The notes beneath the pieces are model-generated. The model did no database searches and had not been told where the DNA came from. It saw only the letters and a list, made by a program, of their open reading frames with translations. Shown one piece after another: positions 26,412 to 34,213 of a stretch of DNA of 36,412 nucleotides (positions within the stretch are counted from its first letter, which is position 1; each line of letters starts with the position of its first letter). The stretch is from Gammaproteobacteria bacterium. Its GTDB lineage: Bacteria > Pseudomonadota > Gammaproteobacteria > JAQSXL01. Location of the stretch: assembly GCA_029256685.1 (NCBI GenBank), contig JAQSXL010000003.1, positions 1-36,412 of the forward strand. The letters are read 5' to 3'. A program made the position numbers and the translations under genes.

Positions 26412-28850
26412 ATGCCAAATCCAAAAGGTAATTTTGATAGTTATGACGGACTAGCTAAACATACGCATAATCCTAATAAATTATATGCGCCTACTATAGC
26501 GCCTTCACAGTCTGAAGTTCATGCAATACAAAAAACCGATCTTTCATCTGAACCTGCCGATCCGCCAGGCTGGGAGGCAATGCAAAGAAATGCTAATCCA
26601 ATTAATCTACAAGGTAACTATAAACTTTATTTTGATTTGTCTGAAAGTAGCATCGACAATCACACCCTGACTCGGATGCATAGCATCAACTCTTGGTTAG
26701 GTTACAATACTAACCGTTCAGACAATATGTTTCTGGGTAGGGCAAGCTACAATGACCAGCATAGTGACGCCATAGAGCAGGGTAATAAAATTTATTTGGA
26801 TCAGAGGGGATTTGGGAAATATAGCGCAGGTAAAGGGCTGAATGAAAGTTTAACCAGCACGGAAATGATATATAAAGACGGCATGGGTGATTATTGGTTG
26901 TACGCAAAAACCAATGCCCATGCTTTTCCGGATGAATTTTTAGAAAAAACTCCTCGTACGCTTTTTGGCCCGCCAGGGGGAGCTGTAATCGCTCCCGCTG
27001 CATTTGCCTTAGATGATGTAATGGGTGGGCAGCTCGAAACGAGGATGGATAATCAACTGGATGCACTACAGCAAGAACTTAACTTAGCTGATACTAGTCT
27101 AAAAAGTTTTCAAACCAAAGCCTTGGAATTGCAATTACAACTGCAACCCGTTATCAGCAATTTAGTTAAAGCGATACCCAATAGTGCTGATCCGCAAGTT
27201 CAAGCCCTGCATAATTTAAAAACCAGTTTAACTAACTCATCTAAAAAACAGGTTGAACTCGAGGCGGTACGGCAGCACTTCTTAAATGATTTAGCAACAA
27301 ATTATGTTGGAGTTATTGCTACTGATTTAGATGATCAGCCATTACAGCAACAATTGATAAATCAGTTAAAAGCAGATATACCCTTAGCATTTAATGCTAA
27401 TTGGGGAGCCATTCAAACAGGATTTGATGCAGGTGCGACAACGAACGCATTAGATCAGTCACTAGCTCTGCACAATTTAACTGATACGATTGACCCTAAT
27501 ACCGCTATTGATATTAATACTATGTTAACTAAACCTAGTATAACATTAGGAGATAGAATAAATGTTGCTAATAACGTGCCAGGTGCATTGCCTAGCAGAT
27601 TAGCTCCTCTTCCAAATATGCTGGACGTGCTGCGGCAGAATCATAATCATATGGCCGGTCAACCTACTCAAGCAGCAGCCGGTGTTTTAACCGGTCAGAA
27701 CTTTGATACTGCACTTAATCCGCTTCCTGGTGGCTATGTTACTGATGTTGAGGATCATACAAAATCAGGCTTATATAAATATCATTATAATGATATTTAT
27801 GATCATATAACCCATAATCCTTATCTTGCTTATCAGGATATTACTATTAGCTATAAAGATCAGTATGATAAATACTATAATATGTTTTATAATAATGTGC
27901 CACCTGATGCTAATCATGTTAATAATAGTATGCAATTTGCTTATGACAATGGTAGAGATGCTGCTAGTAAGGATTATGCTAATGATAGTGCAAATGCTGA
28001 ATATGCAGCTTCCGCTCAAAAAGCTCTTGCTCAGGCTAAACCAGGTGCAGTAGAACAGATTGGCTTAGATAAGGCCACTACGGATTTACCAACGTTTACA
28101 GCGTCTATTAGCCCTATGCTATCAACCATACTTAGACAGGGAAATAGTGCCGATGGCGGTAATGACTCCTACGTTTATAAGAATGCCCTAAATATCGTTT
28201 CAACTGGGCTTGGTAGAGCAGCAGATACAGGGCAAGGCAGTACTAGTTTTAAAGCAGTGGCTAAGAACATTGTTGCGCCACAGCTTCAAACAGCCATTTC
28301 TGCAGACTTACCTCGATTAACGAAAATATTTAACCAGCAAAAGCTTGTAGAAGATGCTATTGCTGTTCATGAAAGAGTGGGTGAGCTAAAGCATCATCAG
28401 AATAATGGTACGATTGCAACGTTAAATTATCATAAATCTAAAATAAATGAGCCCGTATTTAACAGGACATTTGTGTTAGATTATGATATGAACGTGACTT
28501 ATGGGATGCCGGATCATTCAGGTGCTTTTAAACATGAAGTCAATACTGAATTTAATAATTTGACAGGCAATAATATTCCTGGAACTTCCAACTACCAAAA
28601 TGAGATAGACGATGCGTTCAGTGCTTTTAGAGATATGTATGCCACTAGAATCAAAGCCAGATCTGAGCTTTGGAAACCCAATTTAGCAACCATTAATATT
28701 GGCGAAGCTAGACCTGCACGAAGTATTGATTGGCAAATGGAAGAGGGTGATAGGCCGGAAATAGATGCACCTACTCATAAAGTCAACATGCAAATCAAGC
28801 AAGGTAATACGGTAAAAAAATTATGGCCTAACATAGAATTATTTTTATAA
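26412..28850 (+). CDS. Large nuclease-like eCIS cargo candidate (812 aa)
   Basis: Residues 70-128 contain the same block as the 4912 and 7881 proteins: YKLYFDLS, L-T-R-M-H90-S-I-N93-S-W-L-G, N105-M-F-L-G-R-A-S-Y-N114-D-Q-H117 and A-I-E-Q-G-N-K. It resembles the GHLLN...NLFPIT...AN..H..VE signature of DNA/RNA endonuclease-like toxins. The likely closing strands (FVLDYDMNVTYGMPD) appear only at about residue 690, so some 550 residues would be inserted between the two halves. Part of that region (about 205-300) is Leu/Gln-rich and coiled-coil-like; another part is Tyr/Asn/His-rich. There is no signal peptide. Its placement beside the second methyltransferase pair mirrors the 492-aa gene beside the first. 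Cargo function and enzymatic activity are inferred. Confidence 0.6.
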   Translation: MPNPKGNFDSYDGLAKHTHNPNKLYAPTIAPSQSEVHAIQKTDLSSEPADPPGWEAMQRNANPINLQGNYKLYFDLSESSIDNHTLTRMHSINSWLGYNTNRSDNMFLGRASYNDQHSDAIEQGNKIYLDQRGFGKYSAGKGLNESLTSTEMIYKDGMGDYWLYAKTNAHAFPDEFLEKTPRTLFGPPGGAVIAPAAFALDDVMGGQLETRMDNQLDALQQELNLADTSLKSFQTKALELQLQLQPVISNLVKAIPNSADPQVQALHNLKTSLTNSSKKQVELEAVRQHFLNDLATNYVGVIATDLDDQPLQQQLINQLKADIPLAFNANWGAIQTGFDAGATTNALDQSLALHNLTDTIDPNTAIDINTMLTKPSITLGDRINVANNVPGALPSRLAPLPNMLDVLRQNHNHMAGQPTQAAAGVLTGQNFDTALNPLPGGYVTDVEDHTKSGLYKYHYNDIYDHITHNPYLAYQDITISYKDQYDKYYNMFYNNVPPDANHVNNSMQFAYDNGRDAASKDYANDSANAEYAASAQKALAQAKPGAVEQIGLDKATTDLPTFTASISPMLSTILRQGNSADGGNDSYVYKNALNIVSTGLGRAADTGQGSTSFKAVAKNIVAPQLQTAISADLPRLTKIFNQQKLVEDAIAVHERVGELKHHQNNGTIATLNYHKSKINEPVFNRTFVLDYDMNVTYGMPDHSGAFKHEVNTEFNNLTGNNIPGTSNYQNEIDDAFSAFRDMYATRIKARSELWKPNLATINIGEARPARSIDWQMEEGDRPEIDAPTHKVNMQIKQGNTVKKLWPNIELFL

Positions 28851-28897
28851 CAATTAATTGTTGAATAGCGATTGGTAGTATAGATGGTTTTTTGCTT

Positions 28898-28925
28898 GAG
28901 GAGAATGGCCTGTAGAGCTCTCCTC
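28898..28925. terminator. Weak hairpin between convergent genes
   Basis: A 7-bp inverted repeat (GAGGAGA / TCTCCTC) with a 14-base loop lies between the stops of the 812-aa gene and the ankyrin gene. No T-run follows, so termination is only a possibility. Confidence 0.25.
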
Positions 28926-28977
28926 GGCCTCATTAACCTACCTGTTGCAATTTCAGTTGGACCAGCCGCTTGTAGAT

Positions 28978-30759
28978 TTACGGCCTCATTTCTGAAAAAA
29001 CTTCGGAAGGTTTAGGAGCATAAGACTCGGAGAATAGGTTGCGACTTTGTTCTGATAATAGACTTAAAAGTTCATTTGCAGTGGCTTCTTTACTTACCCC
29101 AAAGTTATTATTAAATAATGAACCGTGGCAAAAATTCTTTGCGGTAATAGCCGCTAGACGTTCATGCTCGGGATACAAAGCGACTATCATTTTGACTAAG
29201 CTTAAATTGCCTGAATAGGCGGCGCAGCCTAGTAAATTCATTCCAGAGCATTCTTCCAGTTTTATTAATGTTTGCTGTTCCTGCTCAGGATAAAGAGCCA
29301 ATAGCATTTTTACTGACGCTATATCACCGGCATAGGCGGCACCATGTAACATATTAGCACCACTGCCATTTGGCTGTTTTACAATTGTAGGATATTCGTG
29401 TTGAGGATAAAAAGCTAATAGGAACTTAATCGAAACTGATTTGCCTGCGTAAGCAGCCTGATGTAATACGGTGCCATGGTGATTATCCTGTTTATTAATG
29501 GCTATTAAGCGTTCTTGCTCAGGATAAAGATTTAATAAATAATCCAACATTTCGACATCAGCAAAGAGAGCGGCATGGTGCAATACCGTGCTAGCATAGT
29601 AATCTTGGGCTCTTAATGCGCTCAGCCGTTCTTCGTATGGATAAAGGGCAAGCAAGGTTTTTAATAGCGCTATATTACCTGAGCGGGCGGCCATATGCAA
29701 AACGGTGCGAAGATTAGCGTCTTTTTGGTTTAGAGCAAACAAACGCCAGTCCTCTGGATATAAATTTAAAAGTAGCGCCATTAACTCACTATTACCTTGT
29801 TCTGCAATCACATGGAGTATAGTATCAGGCCCGTCATTGGCTTGATATAACACGTGAAAACGTTGTTGTTCAGGGTAAAAGTCTAAAATGGTTTTTACCA
29901 TTTGCGGATTTCGTGAGCTGGCAGCTCCATATAGCACTGTTTTACGTCTTTCGCTATATTCTTCATCTTCATCGAACTCGCCAAGTGCCGCCATACGTTG
30001 TGATTCTGGATATAAATTTAGGATGAATTTCAATAGATCGACATTACCCGAGTAAGCGGCCGCGTATAATAACGCATTGACATTATTGCGCTTTTCTTGA
30101 ATTGCCGACAAGTGTTCTGCTTGAGGATAGATATTCAGTATGGTTTTTACCAACGCTATATTACCCGAGTAAGCCGCTGCATTTAATACGGTATCACCGT
30201 TTGTATCTTTTTCTTTGATTACGGTCACATGCTCTCTTTGGGGATAAAGGGACAATATGCATAGGAAAGATTTTAAATTGCCTAAGTTAGCTGCCGTATG
30301 TAATAAACTAATACCCTTTGTCTTAGAGTCTGCAAGTATTGTTAAGCGTTCCTGTATGGGAATAGCCCTTAGCATTTTTGCTAACATAACTTCGTGGTCG
30401 CCTATTACTGCATCAGTTAAACCTGCTTTAGCTGAGTTGATGGCAAGGTGATTTGGCCTATCAAGCCATAGTTTTAACCGCTGATTGCGTATCACGCTTC
30501 GATAAAACAGTTTCATGGCGGTTAAGCGTTGCTGATTTGCTAATGCTTTATCGCTAGAAACAGTATTTTCCGGCCATTCTTGTAGGCAAGTTAATTCATT
30601 TTCTATTAATATACGCAAGCTTTCATCATCTATGCGCATACACTTAGCGGTCTGATCAAGCGCTGCTAGACTTTTGGCATCTAAGTAACCACTGCTTTGC
30701 AGTATTCCCTGTTTACGAGGGGAAAATAACAGCAAATTCTTATGATAGGTGGATAACAT
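28978..30759 (-). CDS. Ankyrin-repeat protein with N-terminal F-box-like segment; candidate effector
   Basis: ATG 30759 gives 593 residues; GGAG lies only 2 bases upstream, so TTG 30822 (614 residues) remains possible. Residues about 18-42 (GILQSSGYLDAKSLAALDQT) resemble the second half of an F-box (I-L-x-Y-L-D-x-x-S-L-x-x-L-x-x-T). From about 135 onward there are ten ankyrin-type repeats of 36-43 residues, each with TVLHxAAYSGN and a striking LLxLYPExERL helix end. Ankyrin plus F-box is a typical eukaryotic-like effector layout, known in Legionella-related and other intracellular bacteria, where the F-box recruits host SCF ubiquitin ligase. It is convergent with the 812-aa gene and so separately transcribed. 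No signal peptide is visible. Confidence 0.75.
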   Translation of the reverse strand: MLSTYHKNLLLFSPRKQGILQSSGYLDAKSLAALDQTAKCMRIDDESLRILIENELTCLQEWPENTVSSDKALANQQRLTAMKLFYRSVIRNQRLKLWLDRPNHLAINSAKAGLTDAVIGDHEVMLAKMLRAIPIQERLTILADSKTKGISLLHTAANLGNLKSFLCILSLYPQREHVTVIKEKDTNGDTVLNAAAYSGNIALVKTILNIYPQAEHLSAIQEKRNNVNALLYAAAYSGNVDLLKFILNLYPESQRMAALGEFDEDEEYSERRKTVLYGAASSRNPQMVKTILDFYPEQQRFHVLYQANDGPDTILHVIAEQGNSELMALLLNLYPEDWRLFALNQKDANLRTVLHMAARSGNIALLKTLLALYPYEERLSALRAQDYYASTVLHHAALFADVEMLDYLLNLYPEQERLIAINKQDNHHGTVLHQAAYAGKSVSIKFLLAFYPQHEYPTIVKQPNGSGANMLHGAAYAGDIASVKMLLALYPEQEQQTLIKLEECSGMNLLGCAAYSGNLSLVKMIVALYPEHERLAAITAKNFCHGSLFNNNFGVSKEATANELLSLLSEQSRNLFSESYAPKPSEVFSEMRP

Positions 30760-30840
30760 AACTCCAACGCGCTTATTTAAAAACCAAATATATATTATGG
30801 TAAAATCCAAAAGTGCTGTCAATACAGTAGGATAACCCCG

Positions 30841-31149
30841 TTAAGAACAAATGAACTGTCCTAAATAGTAGCAAATAAATTGTCCGGAATTTAGAGTCCA
30901 TCTAATCGGCTTCTTCTGTGCAAATGATTCTAGCCAAAGAGATAGATGAGAAAGCTGACTTAAACGGCAGAATGACACTGAGCTAATCAGATTATGCTTA
31001 AAGAATTGCGGCAGTTAACATATGCTGCGTAAGGTGAGCTTTTCAGCAGTGGGATGCTATTACCTTACAGGCGTATTGTGCCTAAAAATTGAGCGCTTAT
31101 CTTTATTAAAATAAATATTACCTTATCGGATTTAAGTTGACGGTGCCTA
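30841..31149. other. Intergenic region with paired 14-bp repeats, possible IS end
   Basis: CAAATGAACTGTCC (30848-30861) recurs as CAAATAAATTGTCC (30872-30885), 12 of 14 bases matching at a 24-base period. Repeated terminal motifs of this kind occur at ends of some IS elements. A 20-codon frame at 30924-30986 (MILAKEIDEKADLNGRMTLS) could be the start of a lost transposase. I see no intact gene. Confidence 0.3.
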
Positions 31150-31437
31150 TTATGGTAGCTTGTCAGGCCATAGCATAGCACCATGAAAAACTCTTAATAT
31201 TTCAACTACATTACCCCTTACCTGATACGGGATAATAAAGGGTGTGCCTGTAATCACCAGTTCTCTTGTTTGAGGTACACGACCCGGCCGCCCTAAACCT
31301 GGTTGCTCTGCTAATAAGCTCACCGCCTCTATAATCCGTTCAGCAATGCTTTGGGCTGCATAGGGATTATTCTCTGCAATATAATGGCGTAACTGATGTA
31401 AATCCTGAGCAGCATCATCCAGCCACTTAATGATCAT
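31150..31437 (-). CDS. ParE/RelE-family toxin
   Basis: The product has 95 residues with the ParE/RelE fold pattern: IIKWLDDAAQDLHQLRHYI, ERIIEAVSLLAEQPGLGRPG, TRELVITGTPFIIPYQV and VEILRVFHGAMLWP. The conserved arginines of ParE-type toxins (GRPGR, TRELV and ILRVFH) are present. ParE toxins poison DNA gyrase while RelE toxins cleave ribosome-bound mRNA; the RELVI...YQV...ILRVFHG pattern fits the ParE side better. It overlaps the upstream antitoxin gene by 4 bases, so translation is coupled. Length is normal and the gene looks intact. Confidence 0.88.
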   Translation of the reverse strand: MIIKWLDDAAQDLHQLRHYIAENNPYAAQSIAERIIEAVSLLAEQPGLGRPGRVPQTRELVITGTPFIIPYQVRGNVVEILRVFHGAMLWPDKLP

Positions 31438-31718
31438 TTAGGTGGTTCCTGCTCATTTGAAGTTCCCCAACTCGCTAGCCAGTTTGTTATATCTTCATGA
31501 CTATAAAAGGTAGCTTTTCCACTATTGGTTTTAGCAACAGCTTCTTTAATAGCTTTAATTTGCCATACTTGATTTGCCAAATAATTTTCAATAGCTTCAG
31601 CCGCTAGAAATGACTTGGTACGATCTGTTGCCGTTGCTAATTCTGTCAATTGCTCCATTGTTTCTTCAGGTATGCGTATGCTTAACGGAACGGTAGAGTG
31701 TGAATGTGTTCTAGCCAT
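31434..31718 (-). CDS. Ribbon-helix-helix antitoxin of the ParE-type pair
   Basis: The product has 94 residues. The N-terminal half is a ribbon-helix-helix DNA-binding domain (VPLSIRIPEETMEQLTELAT, then RTKSFLAAEAIENYLANQ) of the CopG/ParD kind. The C-terminal half (residues about 60-94) would wrap and neutralise the toxin. The family binds its own promoter; a palindrome overlaps the predicted -10 box just upstream. The AAGGG ribosome-binding site lies before the ATG. The gene order antitoxin then toxin with a 4-base overlap is standard. Confidence 0.85.
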   Translation of the reverse strand: MARTHSHSTVPLSIRIPEETMEQLTELATATDRTKSFLAAEAIENYLANQVWQIKAIKEAVAKTNSGKATFYSHEDITNWLASWGTSNEQEPPK

Positions 31719-31731
31719 TTTAAAACCCTTA

Positions 31732-31779
31732 CATTGTATTCTTTGTATACAAGTATATACGAAAAGATAGCTTTAGCAA
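31732..31779 (-). promoter_or_regulatory. Promoter and operator of the toxin-antitoxin pair
   Basis: On the minus strand a -35 candidate TTGCTA (31774-31779) is followed after 16 bases by TATACT (31752-31757). GTATATAC-TT-GTATAC and a further GAATAC next to it form a TATAC-repeat palindrome overlapping the -10, suiting autorepression by the RHH antitoxin. Confidence 0.55.
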
Positions 31780-31889
31780 ATTAAGGCGCTTACCAGATGA
31801 GGATTGCTAGCTTGATCACCTTGGCATAAACTCCGGCAGATTATGAAAAAAGGTATTACCAATAACAAGATGTTTCTCTTTAAGCCGTC

Positions 31890-32360
31890 TATAAAACCGT
31901 TGCAAAATCAATCATTTGCTGTTCGCTGATAGCGGCCGAGGAAAAATAAGTTACGTACTTGGCCAAAGACGGCTAAAAAACGCTAAGCCTGTTGCGGCGA
32001 CTTGAACTTGCGCATCTGCTTTTCACGTTGCCTGGTCGGTTGATGTGAATTCTCAGCACGGTTATTTAAGCCTTTATGGGTTCGATGTTCCACCGCTGTT
32101 AAACAGACTTTTTTCGCTTTGCGATAGCTGGCTAGCTTATCTATTATTATCACCCGGGGCCAAATTTAACCGCTCAAGAACGGATACTTTCATAGCTTAC
32201 GCTAATGCCTCGTTGCAGTAACAGCTCAGAAACCTCTCATAAACTTAAGGTAAAGCAGTAATACAGCCAGATAGCATGACTAATAATGGCATCCAGATAA
32301 CGATGATGTTTATAAGTTGGATACAGCATACTAAATCCATCAGGTTCAATAACCGCTAGT
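31890..32360 (-). pseudogene. IS6-family transposase remnant
   Basis: On the minus strand, from about 32340, YPTYKHHRYPDAIISHAIWL and YYCFTLSL match the IS6-family N-terminus (RYPxEIIxHAVWLYFRFSLSY). Nearer the left end, ASYRKAKKVCLTAVEHRTHK, GLNNRAENSHQPTRQREKQM and RKFKSPQQA match its C-terminal part. The centre of the gene is missing and several stops and frame changes intervene, so it is inactive. CCGTTGCAAAA at 31897-31907 resembles the IS6-type terminal repeat (GTTGCAAA) and may mark the left end. The right end is not identifiable. Confidence 0.7.
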
Positions 32361-32458
32361 TATTCCATTTTGGATTGTACATACCAGTTAACTTGCCGGT
32401 GCCGGGAAACGAACCAGGTACTTTTCAAGCCTTGATAGGCTAATAAATAACCTATTAT

Positions 32459-33406
32459 TCAAGCATGTCGAATAAGATGCAGATAACGAATGGTGGTTTT
32501 TAAATCATCATGGCCAAAGTTTTGCTGAATAAAGGTAATGGGTACATTGTTATTGAGCAAGAGACTTGCGGCGGTGTGTCTTAGTGTATGGCCGCCCCTG
32601 CGCTCTGTGTTGACCTCGGCTTGTGTTAAGTAATGTGAGATTTGCTGATAGACTAAGCGGGTGGTCATGGGTTTACCTCGGTTCGTGATAAAAAGGTAAG
32701 GCGAGATGGTTTTTAATTTATTGAGTTGGGTTTCACGTTTTAATTGGTAAGCAGGATAGGTTGTTTCACACAATGACGTACTATGAAATTTCACCAGACG
32801 TTCTTTATTGCCTTTGCCTAAAACAATAAAATACTTTTGCTCAAAATGAAACTGCTCGACTTTGAGCCGTGTGATTTCTTCCGTACGAATACCGGTGGCT
32901 AAAATGAGGGTGATTAAGAAGGCGTCTCGGACTTGGTTAAAGTTCTCACCCGGCATAATACAATCACTCAGGCGGTCAAGCTCGGCGAGGGATAAAACCG
33001 AAGGTAGTCGAACAGGCTTTCTGCCGCCTCGTCCACCAAACTGCTTGCGCTCTTTTTCAGTAGCTTGATAATCCAACAGGGGATTATCTTGAGTGTAAGC
33101 ATTATCCATTGCCCAGGCAAAGAAAAGATTTAACGCCGCGGTACGAATGTTCATAGAATTGATAGCATATTTACTACCATCGGCTTTAAACTTAATAAAG
33201 CTGCGTAAAATAGCGCTATTCACTTCCCGTAGACTGATAATTTCCTGCTGTTGGCATTGTTGTAAGAATTGTCCAACCGTACGGACATACGCATCTAACG
33301 AGCGAGGCGAGTAGGGGTAGTCAAAATCATTGGCCATGAGCCATTGCTTAAAATGCTCAAAGAGTGCTTGATGTGTGCCTAATTGCGTAGGAGCATAGTC
33401 TTTCAT
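32459..33406 (-). CDS. Tyrosine recombinase (XerC/D-like integrase)
   Basis: The product has 315 residues. An N-terminal SAM-like DNA-binding domain (about 10-115, including YSPRSLDAYVRTVGQFLQQC) precedes the catalytic domain. The active-site set is complete: Arg174 (ATGIRTEEI), Lys198/Lys201 (GKGNKERL), His273 and Arg276 (HTLRH), His299 (FGHDDL) and the nucleophile Tyr308. The length is like Xer and integron/transposon recombinases rather than phage integrases with an arm-binding domain. A 13-bp inverted repeat with a 7-base centre sits 28 bases upstream of its start and could be its recombination site. It faces away from the HTH/nucleotidyltransferase cassette. Confidence 0.88.
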   Translation of the reverse strand: MKDYAPTQLGTHQALFEHFKQWLMANDFDYPYSPRSLDAYVRTVGQFLQQCQQQEIISLREVNSAILRSFIKFKADGSKYAINSMNIRTAALNLFFAWAMDNAYTQDNPLLDYQATEKERKQFGGRGGRKPVRLPSVLSLAELDRLSDCIMPGENFNQVRDAFLITLILATGIRTEEITRLKVEQFHFEQKYFIVLGKGNKERLVKFHSTSLCETTYPAYQLKRETQLNKLKTISPYLFITNRGKPMTTRLVYQQISHYLTQAEVNTERRGGHTLRHTAASLLLNNNVPITFIQQNFGHDDLKTTIRYLHLIRHA

Positions 33407-33433
33407 AATTAGCCATTTGCAATAAAAACACTG

Positions 33434-33466
33434 ATTATACCGCTAATGATAGCTTAGCGGTATAAT
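33434..33466. repeat. 13-bp inverted repeat with 7-bp centre; candidate recombination site
   Basis: ATTATACCGCTAA (33434-33446) and TTAGCGGTATAAT (33454-33466) are perfect inverted arms around TGATAGC. This arm-core-arm layout is what tyrosine recombinases bind and cut. One arm recurs at 34738-34750. The arms contain TATAAT on each strand, so a divergent -10 role is also possible. Confidence 0.5.
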
Positions 33467-33574
33467 TGAGAAACAAATTTTTTATTCTCTTTAATAATGC
33501 CAATAACTTGTAGCGCTATATTGACATATATCATTTTGGCACTAGCATACCGATAAGAGATTTTTAGCATCTAA

Positions 33575-33641
33575 TTGGACACATATTGAATAAATGAGTA
33601 TAGTTATTCGTAATTCGCGATTCGCGAATAAATATACTATA
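33575..33641 (+). promoter_or_regulatory. Promoter with overlapping palindromic operator
   Basis: TTGGAC (33575-33580), an 18-base spacer and TATAGT (33599-33604) form a plausible promoter for the HTH gene. An interrupted palindrome (TATAGTTATTCG ... CGAATAAATATACTATA, 33599-33641) with the inner repeat ATTCGCGA/TTCGCGAAT covers the -10 and start region. It suits negative autoregulation by the first gene product. Confidence 0.5.
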
Positions 33642-33652
33642 GAGAAGCTTAT

Positions 33653-34213
33653 ATGCTGAAATCCCAAGATATTGTCATTGCTTTAAAACTATTTGCCATC
33701 AACCATAATAAATGGACGCAGAATCAACTTGCCACCTGGCTCTGCATTAGCATAGCTGAAGTGAATGCCGGTATTAAACGGTTGCTAAAATCTGGACTCT
33801 TAACATCTATCTATTTGCCAGAGGAGCCTGTAAAAGCGGCCAAACCTATGGTAAATAAAGTGGCGCTGCAAGAATTTTTATTGCATGGGATAAAATATGT
33901 TTTCCCTGCTGAGCTAGGTGAAATTACGCGCGGAATACCGACAAGTTATGCAGCGGCGATATTTCATCCTCATATTAATCAAGGACAGGATATGCCACCT
34001 GTTTGGCCCTATGAAGAAGGTAAACTGCGGGGACAGAGTTTTCTGCCCTTATATCCTTCCGTACCTAAATCGCTTACGCTTTATCCTGATGACTCTTTTT
34101 ACCATTTTTTAGTCTGTGTTGACGCAATGCGCTCAAGCACGAGCCGTGCGCGCGAACGTAAATTGGCTGAAGAAATTTTAACCGGTTATTTAAACGCCTA
34201 TGAATTCAAGTGA
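33653..34213 (+). CDS. Winged-helix-type DNA-binding protein, partner of the nucleotidyltransferase
   Basis: The product has 186 residues. The first 60 form a helix-turn-helix (KWTQNQLATWLCISIAEVNA, GIKRLLKSGLLTSI) of the winged MarR-like type. The rest includes FLLHGIKYVFPAELGEITRG, PTSYAAAIFHP and LVCVDAMRSSTSRARERKLA, which I recall as a conserved family without a named activity. Its stop overlaps the nucleotidyltransferase start by 14 bases, so the two form a coupled pair, the usual layout of an antitoxin-like regulator with its toxin. A palindrome overlaps its promoter. A toxin-antitoxin or abortive-infection role is inferred from this arrangement. Confidence 0.6.
   Translation: MLKSQDIVIALKLFAINHNKWTQNQLATWLCISIAEVNAGIKRLLKSGLLTSIYLPEEPVKAAKPMVNKVALQEFLLHGIKYVFPAELGEITRGIPTSYAAAIFHPHINQGQDMPPVWPYEEGKLRGQSFLPLYPSVPKSLTLYPDDSFYHFLVCVDAMRSSTSRARERKLAEEILTGYLNAYEFK

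Noticed and set aside
27771-28053. Ile/Met-rich open frames on both strands inside the 812-aa gene
   Set aside because: They reflect low-complexity Tyr/Asn/His codons of the real gene; hydrophobicity is a by-product of base composition.
33454-33466. TTAGCGGTATAAT as simply a promoter -10 box
   Set aside because: Not fully excluded, but the perfect 13-bp inverted partner and an identical distant copy are more than a -10 element needs, so it is reported as a candidate recombination site.
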